Translations under genes and position numbers: made by a program
NCBI GenBank assembly: GCA_029562975.1
Contig: JAKQTR010000038.1
Location: 310,001 to 374,000, forward strand
Source of the DNA: Acidobacteriota bacterium
GTDB taxonomy: Bacteria; Acidobacteriota; Vicinamibacteria; Vicinamibacterales; JAKQTR01
Length of the DNA: 64,000 bases
Direction: 5' to 3'
Notes under the pieces: generated by a model
The model's database searches: none
Seen by the model: the letters and a program-made list of their open reading frames with translations, nothing else
What the model was told of the DNA's origin: nothing
Shown here: in pieces, positions 57,648 to 64,000 of the stretch
Position numbering within the stretch: the first letter of the stretch is position 1
How the letters are laid out: the number at the start of each line of letters is the position of its first letter

Positions 57648-58814
57648 ATGCATGTGAACGACCTGCTGACGACCGCCGTCGAGCACGGGGCCTCTGACCT
57701 CCATCTCAAGGCCGGGTCCGTCCCGATCATGCGCGTGGCGGGCGGGCTGGTTCCGGTCCCCGGCGCCCGTCGGCTGACCCACGAGGACACGATCCAGATG
57801 GCCGCCGCCATCGTGCCGGCGGCCTTGCGCGAGCGCTTCAAGAAGTCGCCCGAGGTGGACCTGGCGTATTCGGTGGCCGGCCTCGGGCGCTTCCGCTGCA
57901 GCGTGTTCCAGCAGCGGAGCACGGTGGGCCTCGTCCTGCGCGTAATCCCAGTCCAGATCCGCGGCGTGGACGAACTCAACCTCCCGCAGGTGCTGAGCCG
58001 GATCGCCGACGAAGAGCGCGGCCTGGTGCTCGTGACCGGCACGACCGGCAGCGGCAAGAGCACGACGCTGGCCGCCATGATCGACCGGATCAACCGGACG
58101 CGCTGCGTCCACGTCCTGACGGTCGAGGACCCGATCGAGTTCCTCCACAAGGACCACAAGGCCATCATCAACCAGCGCGAGGTGGCGACCGACACCCGCT
58201 CGTTCGCGCACGCCATGCGCGCCGCGCTCCGGCAGGACCCGGACGTCATCCTCGTCGGCGAAATGCGGGACTTCGAGACCGTCGAGACGGCGCTGCTTGC
58301 CGCGGAGACCGGGCACCTGGTGTTCTCGACGCTCCACACGCTGGACGCGACGGAGTCGATCAACCGGATCATCGCGGTGTTCCCGCCGCACCAGCAGAAG
58401 CAGATCCGTCTGCAGCTGGCCTCGGTGCTCCGCGCCGTGGTCTCCCAGCGCCTCGTGCCCAGGGCGGACGGGCAGGGACGGGTCCCTGCCGTGGAGGTCC
58501 TGGTCACGACGCCGTTCATCCGCGACTGCATCGTGGACAAGGAGAAGACGCACCTCATCCAGACGGCCATCGCGGCCGGGACCTCGCAGTACGGCATGCA
58601 GACGTTCGACCAGTCGCTGCTCGGCCTGCTGCGGCGGAACCTCGTGACCTACGAAGAGGCCCTCCGGTGGGCCACGAACGTCGACGAGTTCAAACTCAAG
58701 GTGCAGGGCATCGCCACCGCGTCCGAAGCGGCCCAGGAGCAGATGGCGGGAGACGTGGTTGGCGCCGAGCTGACCGCTCCGCCGCAGCCGCAGGTGACGC
58801 GGTTCGGGCGCTGA
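57648..58814 (+). CDS. pilT: Type IV pilus retraction ATPase PilT
   Basis: A 388-residue hexameric ATPase that drives pilus disassembly for twitching and DNA uptake. The N-terminal domain has GASDLHLKAGSVPIMRVAGG. Walker A is GTTGSGKSTT (131-140), the Asp box is VEDPIEFLHKD, Walker B is DPDVILVGEMRD, and the His box is GHLVFSTLHT. A clear GGAGGGGG ribosome binding site precedes the ATG. The usual AIRNLIRE motif near the C-terminus is not obvious, so a PilU-like role is possible. recX follows after 9 bp. Confidence 0.92.
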   Translation: MHVNDLLTTAVEHGASDLHLKAGSVPIMRVAGGLVPVPGARRLTHEDTIQMAAAIVPAALRERFKKSPEVDLAYSVAGLGRFRCSVFQQRSTVGLVLRVIPVQIRGVDELNLPQVLSRIADEERGLVLVTGTTGSGKSTTLAAMIDRINRTRCVHVLTVEDPIEFLHKDHKAIINQREVATDTRSFAHAMRAALRQDPDVILVGEMRDFETVETALLAAETGHLVFSTLHTLDATESINRIIAVFPPHQQKQIRLQLASVLRAVVSQRLVPRADGQGRVPAVEVLVTTPFIRDCIVDKEKTHLIQTAIAAGTSQYGMQTFDQSLLGLLRRNLVTYEEALRWATNVDEFKLKVQGIATASEAAQEQMAGDVVGAELTAPPQPQVTRFGR

Positions 58815-58823
58815 CGAGGGGCC

Positions 58824-59351
58824 GTGCCGCGCGCCGGGCCTCCTGCCGTTCCCGACGATCCAGCCGAGGCGCGCCGAGCGGCCTACGCGACGGCGCTGGG
58901 CTGGCTCGCAGGCCGCGAGATGTCCGCCGCACGCGTGCGGGAGCGCCTGCTGCGCCGCGGCTTCCCCGCCGTCGTCGTGGACGATGCGCTCGCGCGCCTG
59001 GCTGCCGCCGGCGCGGTCGACGACTGCCGCGCGGCTCTGGCCGCGGCCCGCACCCTGGTAAGCGTCCGCCAGCGCGGCAGGCACCGGGTGGGCCGGGAGC
59101 TTGAACGGCTGGGGTTCGGCCGCGAAGAGGCTGCCGCCGCCCTCGAGTCGGCCCTCGCCGAGGTCGACGAACAGGCCGTAATCGATCGCCTCGTGCGCGC
59201 CAGGCTCGGGGGCCGGCAGGCGCTGGACGATGCCGCGGGCTACCGCCGCGTGTTCAGCGCCCTCCTCCGGCGCGGCTTCCCCGCCGACCGCATCCGGATC
59301 GCCCTCCGCCCCTACTGGGACCGCCGGGCCAGCGAGCCCGACGACGTGTGA
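58824..59351 (+). CDS. recX: RecX family regulatory protein
   Basis: A 175-residue RecX-like protein, which modulates RecA filaments. It shows the three-helix repeats typical of the family (LGWLAGREMSAARVRERLLR, GRELERLGFGREEAAAALES, RVFSALLRRGFPADRIRIAL). The GTG start lies 9 bp after pilT, so co-transcription is likely. recA, its usual neighbour, is absent from the window, although the recX-alaS adjacency is kept. Confidence 0.82.
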   Translation: MPRAGPPAVPDDPAEARRAAYATALGWLAGREMSAARVRERLLRRGFPAVVVDDALARLAAAGAVDDCRAALAAARTLVSVRQRGRHRVGRELERLGFGREEAAAALESALAEVDEQAVIDRLVRARLGGRQALDDAAGYRRVFSALLRRGFPADRIRIALRPYWDRRASEPDDV

Positions 59352-59390
59352 CCGCTGCTGCCCGCGCCCTCTCCAGCCCGAACCTGGAAT

Positions 59391-59400
59391 CCCGAACCCC
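59391..59400. repeat. Copy of the intergenic repeat upstream of alaS
   Basis: CCCGAACCCC is the exact reverse complement of GGGGTTCGGG found at 30006 and 32849, preceded by the related CCTGGAATCC at 59383. It lies 11 nt before the extended -10 of alaS. Confidence 0.5.
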
Positions 59401-59408
59401 GGCGCCCT

Positions 59409-59417
59409 TGCTAGAAT
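59409..59417 (+). promoter_or_regulatory. Extended -10 for alaS, leaderless
   Basis: TGC-TAGAAT ends 6 nt before the ATG at 59424. The purine run GAAGGG between them could also serve as a weak ribosome binding site for read-through transcripts from pilT-recX. Confidence 0.45.
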
Positions 59418-59423
59418 GAAGGG

Positions 59424-62099
59424 ATGACCTCCGGCCAATTGCGCGGCACCTTCCTGTCCTTCTTCGAACGGCACGGCCATCGAGTCGTGGCCAGTTCTCC
59501 GCTCGTCCCCGGCGACGATCCCACCCTGCTCTTCACCAACGCCGGGATGAACCAGTTCAAAGACGTGTTCCTGGGCACGGACCGGCGCGACTACCGCCGG
59601 GCCGCAACCTCCCAGAAGTGCATGCGCGTGAGCGGCAAGCATAACGACCTCGAGAACGTCGGCCCCTCGTTGCGCCACCACACGTTCTTCGAGATGCTCG
59701 GGAACTTCTCCTTCGGCGACTATTTCAAGGAAGACGCCATCGCCTTCGCCTGGTCGCTCCTGACGGATGAGTGGCGGCTCCCGCCCGAGCGCCTGTACGC
59801 CACGGTGTTCGCCGGCGATCAGGGAATCCCGAGAGACGACGACGCCTACCGGCACTGGCTGCGATACCTGCCGGCGGATCGCGTCGCGGAACTGGGGGCG
59901 GCGGACAACTTCTGGTCCATGGGCGAAACCGGCCCCTGCGGCAGGTGCTCCGAGATCCACTACTACCGCGGGCGCGAACTGCCCTGCCCGGAACCGGTGT
60001 GCCGGGGCGTCGAGTGCTCCTGCGACCGGTTCGTCGAGATCTGGAACAACGTCTTCATGGAGTTCGATCGGCAGCCTGACGGCTCGTTGCGCCCGCTGCC
60101 GGCGCCGTCGATCGACACGGGCATGGGCCTGGAGCGCATCTCCGCCATCATGCAGGGCACGCTGTCGAACTACGACACCGACCTGTTCGTGCCGCTCCTC
60201 GACGAAATCGGGAGGATGTCGGGCCGCCGCTACGGGCGCGGCATGAGTCCGGCGGACGTGTCCAGCCGGGTGATCGCCGACCATGCGCGGGCGATGACCT
60301 TCCTGATTGCGGACGGCGTGGTGCCGTCGAACGAATGGCGCGGCTACGTCCTCAGGAAGATCATGCGGCGGGCGATGCGCCACGGGAACCGCCTCGGCCT
60401 GACGGAGCCGTTCCTCGCCCCGCTGGTGGACGTCATCGTCGCTCAGATGGGGGGCGCCTACCCGGAGCTCAGGTCGGGCCACGCGTACGTGTCGAAGGTC
60501 GTGGCGAGCGAAGAAGGCCGTTTCGAAGCCGTGCTCGCCGCCGGGCTGCCGCGCCTCGAAGCCCTGCTCGACGAGTGCGCACCGTCGGGAACGCTCGGAG
60601 GCGAGGCTGTCTTCCGGCTCTACGACTCGTACGGCCTTCCGGTGGAATTCATCGAGGACACCGCCGCGCAGCGCGGCCTGACGCTCGACCGAGCGGGCTT
60701 CGAGCGGGCCCTCGAGGGGCAGCGCGAGCGCGCGCGAGCGAAGAGCGCGTTCGGCGCGCAGCGGGCCGGCCAGTTCTCTGCGGGTGACGCGACCCGCGCG
60801 GCCCTCGAGCGGACCCCCGACGCGTTCGAGGGCTACGACACGACCCGGATCGACGGGGTGCCGATCGTCGCCCTCTTCGACCAGGCCGGGCAGGAGGTCC
60901 CCGTGCTGGCAGCCGGCTCGGCCGGCTACGCGGCTCTCGCCCGCACGCCGTTCTACGTCGAATCGGGCGGCCAGGTCTCAGACACGGGGCGGCTGGTGAC
61001 GCCCCGGGGCGACGTCGCCGCCGCCGTGACCGGTGTGCTCAAAGTCCCGGGCTGGCCGAGGCTGCACGAGGTCCGGGTCGAGTCCGGCGCGCTCGAGAAG
61101 GCGGGCGCCGTGACGGCCGAGGTCGAGGACACCCTCCGCGACGCTACCCGGCGGAATCACACCGCGACCCACCTCCTCCACGCCGCCCTGCGGCGCGTGC
61201 TCGGAACCCACGTGAAGCAGGCGGGCTCGCTGGTGGCGCCCGACCGCTTCCGCTTCGACTTCGTGCACTTCGAGGCGCTCACCCGCGAGCAGATCGACGA
61301 GATCGAACGGATCGTGACGGAGGAAATCTGCCGGAACACGCCCGTGTCGACCGAGGATCGGGCGACGCAGGAGGCCGTGGCCGACGGCGCGACGGCGCTC
61401 TTCGGTGAGAAGTACGGCGAGCGGGTCCGGGTCGTGTCGGTGCCTGGGTTCAGCATGGAGCTGTGCGGCGGCACCCACTGCCGAGCGACCGGCGACATCG
61501 GCCCCTTCGTCATCGTGCAGGAGAGCGGCATCGCCGCGGGTGTACGGCGCATCGAGGGCGCGACCGGCTTGGGCGCGCTGCGGCACGTCCAGTCCCAGCG
61601 CGCGGCGCTCTCAGGCGTCGCCGCGCGCCTCAATGTGCCGCCCTCCCAGGCCGGGGACGCCGTCGATCGCCTCCAGGCCGACCTCAAGCGTGCGGCCCGG
61701 GAGACGGCCCAGCTGAAGATGAAAGCCGCAACCGGCGCAGGCGCGGCGCCGGGTGAGATCTCCGAGTTCGGGGACATCCGCCTGCTCACCCGAAAGGTCA
61801 CCGACCTCGACGGCGCCGCCCTGCGGGAACTGGCAGACTCCTTGAAGGCCTCCCTTGGGAAAGGAGTGGTCATTCTGGGAGCCGCCTCCGGCGAAAAGGC
61901 CCAGTTCGTCGTGTCCGTGACCAGCAACGTGACCGACCGACTGCATGCGGGCAACCTCGTCAAGCAGCTCGCCCCGATTGTCGGCGGGGGCGGCGGCGGG
62001 AGACCCGACTTCGCCCAGGCCGGCGGCAAGCGGCCCGACAGGCTGGACGACCTGCTCGCAGCCTCCAGGGACGCCGTCGGCCGGATGCTCGGGACCTGA
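59424..62099 (+). CDS. alaS: Alanyl-tRNA synthetase
   Basis: An 891-residue class II synthetase charging tRNA-Ala, with an editing domain. The catalytic core shows LLFTNAGMNQFKDVFLG and TSQKCMRVSGKHNDLENVG. The editing domain zinc site is His579-x3-His583 (NHTATHLLH) and Cys681-x3-His685 (CGGTHCRATGDIG). A C-terminal coiled coil and DHHA1-like Gly-rich tail (VGGGGGGRPDFAQAGG) complete the usual order. Confidence 0.97.
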   Translation: MTSGQLRGTFLSFFERHGHRVVASSPLVPGDDPTLLFTNAGMNQFKDVFLGTDRRDYRRAATSQKCMRVSGKHNDLENVGPSLRHHTFFEMLGNFSFGDYFKEDAIAFAWSLLTDEWRLPPERLYATVFAGDQGIPRDDDAYRHWLRYLPADRVAELGAADNFWSMGETGPCGRCSEIHYYRGRELPCPEPVCRGVECSCDRFVEIWNNVFMEFDRQPDGSLRPLPAPSIDTGMGLERISAIMQGTLSNYDTDLFVPLLDEIGRMSGRRYGRGMSPADVSSRVIADHARAMTFLIADGVVPSNEWRGYVLRKIMRRAMRHGNRLGLTEPFLAPLVDVIVAQMGGAYPELRSGHAYVSKVVASEEGRFEAVLAAGLPRLEALLDECAPSGTLGGEAVFRLYDSYGLPVEFIEDTAAQRGLTLDRAGFERALEGQRERARAKSAFGAQRAGQFSAGDATRAALERTPDAFEGYDTTRIDGVPIVALFDQAGQEVPVLAAGSAGYAALARTPFYVESGGQVSDTGRLVTPRGDVAAAVTGVLKVPGWPRLHEVRVESGALEKAGAVTAEVEDTLRDATRRNHTATHLLHAALRRVLGTHVKQAGSLVAPDRFRFDFVHFEALTREQIDEIERIVTEEICRNTPVSTEDRATQEAVADGATALFGEKYGERVRVVSVPGFSMELCGGTHCRATGDIGPFVIVQESGIAAGVRRIEGATGLGALRHVQSQRAALSGVAARLNVPPSQAGDAVDRLQADLKRAARETAQLKMKAATGAGAAPGEISEFGDIRLLTRKVTDLDGAALRELADSLKASLGKGVVILGAASGEKAQFVVSVTSNVTDRLHAGNLVKQLAPIVGGGGGGRPDFAQAGGKRPDRLDDLLAASRDAVGRMLGT

Positions 62100-62138
62100 A
62101 GTCGCGCCGCCGGAAAGCCGATACGCGGAAGGCAAGCC

Positions 62139-62840
62139 ATGACCGGCGCCAGGATCCGCCGTCTCGCCGCATGCGCCGGCGCGCTCGCCCTGTGGGCGGG
62201 CTCTCCGGCCGCGGCCCAGATCTATTCGTTCAAGGACGCCAACGGCAATCAGGTGTTTTCTGACCGGGTGCCGCACGGCGAGTACCGCACCTTCGCGGTA
62301 GCCGGCTCCGCGCTCCGCACGACACGCCCCGCCCTCGACGAATTTCGTAATCGGTACGACAGCATTATCGATCTGGAGTCGGCTCGAACCGGCGTCAGGC
62401 CGGACCTGGTCCGGGCGGTCATTCAGGTCGAATCGGGGTTCAATCCCCGGGCCCGCTCGCCGAAGGGCGCCATGGGACTCATGCAGCTAATGCCGGAGAC
62501 CGCCGCCAGACTGGGAGTCACGAACCCGTACGATCCGGCCCAGAACATCCGCGGAGGCGTTGAGTACCTGAAATCGCTGCTCGACCGCTACCAGGACGAG
62601 ACGCTGGCCCTGGCCGCCTACAACGCGGGTCCTGGCGCGGTGGACCGTTACGGCGCAGCCGTGCCGCCCTACCGCGAGACGCGCGAGTATGTCAGCAAGG
62701 TGAAGCAGGCCAGTCCCGTGCAGGCTGTGGCCGCGGCCCGCCGCATCATCTACAAGACGCTCGTCCTGGTCGATGGCGAACTCGTGCCCCGCTACTCCGA
62801 CACCAAACCGCCGTCGGGCGCCTACGAAGTCGTCCGCTGA
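62139..62840 (+). CDS. Exported lytic transglycosylase with DUF4124 N-domain
   Basis: A 233-residue periplasmic peptidoglycan lyase. A signal peptide (about 1-27) precedes a DUF4124-like segment ([18 protein letters not shown]) and an SLT domain with the catalytic glutamate in [35 protein letters not shown], and the family motif [17 protein letters not shown]. It follows alaS by 39 bp on the same strand and may be co-transcribed. Confidence 0.92.
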   Translation: MTGARIRRLAACAGALALWAGSPAAAQIYSFKDANGNQVFSDRVPHGEYRTFAVAGSALRTTRPALDEFRNRYDSIIDLESARTGVRPDLVRAVIQVESGFNPRARSPKGAMGLMQLMPETAARLGVTNPYDPAQNIRGGVEYLKSLLDRYQDETLALAAYNAGPGAVDRYGAAVPPYRETREYVSKVKQASPVQAVAAARRIIYKTLVLVDGELVPRYSDTKPPSGAYEVVR

Positions 62841-62856
62841 GCCCGGTTGTCGGCGC

Positions 62857-62872
62857 GCGCGCCGCGGCGCGC
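62857..62872. terminator. 16-bp perfect palindrome between convergent genes
   Basis: GCGCGCCG-CGGCGCGC lies in the 59-bp gap between the transglycosylase gene and the HD-GYP gene. No loop and no T-run; a terminator role is only suggested by position. Confidence 0.3.
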
Positions 62873-62899
62873 ATCAGCCCGCGCCGCAGCCGGTGTCGG

Positions 62900-63589
62900 T
62901 CAACTGAGCGACGCCTTGCAGGACGGCAGGGCCGGCTGCCTGAGGGAGGCGAGCCGGTCGGTGGGCAGCAGGACTTGTCCTTCCGGACGCCGGCAGGCGT
63001 CGGCCGCTTCTTCGCGGCCCAGCGTGAGCATTTCGCGGGGCATCGCCAGGAAGGCGCTGACCACCCAGGGGCAGTGCCTTGCGCCGGCGCCCCGGGCAAT
63101 CCACGCGCGAGCGGCCTCGACCGTCAGGCTCTCGCGACAGCTTCTCGGGCTCGTGAGCGCGTCGAACGCGTCCATCACCGAGACGAGCCGCGCGGTAAAG
63201 GGGATCGCGGGATGTGTCAGCCGGTCCGGATACCCCTGTCCGTCCAGGCGCTCGTGGTGGTGCAGAACGATTGCAGCGACGTCATCATCGAATCCCGAGC
63301 GGCGGCAGATCTCCCGGCCGTGCTCCGGGTGGGCCCTGAAATCGCGCCGCTCCCGGGCGTACGGCCGAGCCGCGTTGCAGAGGGCGCGGCCCGGAGACAC
63401 GAGCTTGCCGACGTCGTGCAGCAGCGCGCCAGTCCGGATGGTCTCGATCAGGCCGCTCGGGAGGCCGAGCTGCACGGCCAGCCTGAGGGAGTATGCGGCG
63501 ACGCGGCGGCAGTGCGCGGCGACGTCCGGTCGGCGGCGATCCAACACCGCCAGCAGCGCGTCCGTGTTCCCGAACTCCGTTTGCAGCAT
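62900..63589 (-). CDS. HD-GYP domain protein, probable c-di-GMP phosphodiesterase
   Basis: A 229-residue cytoplasmic hydrolase. The metal-binding HD is His58-Asp59 in LLHDVGK and the signature HHERLDGQGYP spans 111-121, both intact for an HD-GYP phosphodiesterase. Upstream residues include the conserved VAAHCRRVAAYSLRLA. No receiver or sensor domain is attached. ATG 63589 is preferred over an in-frame TTG at 63625; AGGA lies about 8 nt before it. The last 60 residues are not recognised. Confidence 0.87.
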   Translation of the reverse strand: MLQTEFGNTDALLAVLDRRRPDVAAHCRRVAAYSLRLAVQLGLPSGLIETIRTGALLHDVGKLVSPGRALCNAARPYARERRDFRAHPEHGREICRRSGFDDDVAAIVLHHHERLDGQGYPDRLTHPAIPFTARLVSVMDAFDALTSPRSCRESLTVEAARAWIARGAGARHCPWVVSAFLAMPREMLTLGREEAADACRRPEGQVLLPTDRLASLRQPALPSCKASLS

Positions 63590-63799
63590 GGTCCATCCTG
63601 GCCCGGCCGCCGCGGCGCGCGGCAAGCGGGGCGCCTCGACGACTCAAGGCAAGGTCGGTGCCAGGCGCGGCAGGCCGCCTGCGATGCGCGGGGCTGCGCA
63701 GGACGACGCCAGCCGGCGCAGGGCCTGCGATTGCCGGAGCCACCGCACGCGAGGGCCGCTCCCTCCCTCGGGCGTGGCTCGCGCGAAACCACGTGAAGA

Positions 63800-63808
63800 T
63801 GGTATGAT
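63800..63808 (+). promoter_or_regulatory. Extended -10 for rpsT
   Basis: TGG-TATGAT (63800-63808) precedes the rpsT GTG by 59 nt, giving a leader of about 53 nt with AGAGG at 63858-63862. Confidence 0.45.
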
Positions 63809-63867
63809 AGGAGATTCGACGGGCTGGCATGGGGTCCGCCCGTGGATCAACCGGCTCAGAGGATACC

Positions 63868-64000
63868 GTGGCAAGTCATGCATCCGCGCTGAAGGCGCAC
63901 CGCCAGAACGTCGCCCGCCGCGAGCGCAACAGGCAGTTCCGCTCCAAGCTCCGCGGGTCGCTTCGCGCCGTCCGGGCCCTCGTCGACCAGGACGAGTTCG
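63868..64000 (+). CDS. rpsT: 30S ribosomal protein S20 (partial, runs off the window)
   Basis: The first 44 codons of S20 are present. They read ASHASALKAHRQNVARRERN and continue with RQFRSKLRGSLRAVRALVDQ, matching the basic N-terminal helix of the family (typically K-x-x-R-Q-x-x-x-R-R-x-R-N). The GTG start at 63868 has AGAGG 5 nt upstream and an extended -10 at 63800-63808. S20 binds 16S rRNA early in 30S assembly. The end lies beyond the window. Confidence 0.9.
   Translation, partial: MASHASALKAHRQNVARRERNRQFRSKLRGSLRAVRALVDQDEF

Noticed and set aside
56682-60482. 1266-codon minus-strand open frame
   Set aside because: Antisense to ilvE, pilT, recX and alaS; no domain content.

Overview
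The window is a GC-rich stretch of bacterial chromosome, densely coded and with no sign of a mobile element, phage, plasmid or CRISPR array. It looks like Acidobacteriota, most plausibly the Vicinamibacteria branch. That placement is an inference. It rests on an Oar-type TonB-dependent receptor with an N-terminal carboxypeptidase-regulatory domain, kinase-like proteins ending in PEGA repeats, BshC (bacillithiol synthesis), DUF1844, and a mix of CE15 and GH78 carbohydrate enzymes with housekeeping genes. A 16S or marker-gene tree was not possible here.

Left third (1-24.7 kb) is the accessory, nutrient-facing part. It holds a zinc alcohol dehydrogenase, a small outer-membrane barrel protein, a 1425-residue pseudokinase/PEGA membrane protein and a large TonB-dependent receptor. 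A complete glycerol / glycerol-3-phosphate / glycerophosphodiester locus follows (glpQ, glpF, glpK-glpD, glpT). Then comes a minus-strand carbohydrate cluster (CE15 esterase, Tat-exported NIPSNAP protein, GH78 alpha-L-rhamnosidase) with an orphan MacA-like adaptor, and a GGDEF-EAL protein.

Middle (24.9-44.6 kb): a coupled phospholipid operon (CDP-alcohol phosphatidyltransferase, CdsA, MFS), tRNA-Gly(GCC) and tRNA-Cys(GCA), yraN, a saccharopine-dehydrogenase-like protein and cysS. These are followed by a small unknown protein, ribF, an MBL hydrolase coupled to a DUF1844 protein, mazG, comEC, and carA-carB translationally coupled to a second pseudokinase/PEGA protein.

Right third (44.6-64 kb): bshC, a class A PBP, xdhC with an amidohydrolase, the stress operon hrcA-grpE-dnaJ-prmA (dnaK absent), rsmE, an intact Ser/Thr kinase with a C-terminal zinc ribbon, ilvE, pilT, recX, alaS, a lytic transglycosylase, an HD-GYP phosphodiesterase, and the start of rpsT running off the edge.

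No clearly new multi-gene system was found. The signals most worth following are these: (i) several genes whose apparent -10 box lies 6-10 nt before the start codon, suggesting leaderless transcripts; (ii) a recurring GGGGTTCGGG-type intergenic repeat, three of whose four copies sit just upstream of such promoters; (iii) two pseudokinase-TM-PEGA proteins, one fused by a 4-nt overlap to carAB and the other carrying a 369-bp internal duplication and a roughly 210-residue Ala/Gly/Arg segment; (iv) an overlapping bidirectional -10 between the DUF1844 gene and mazG.
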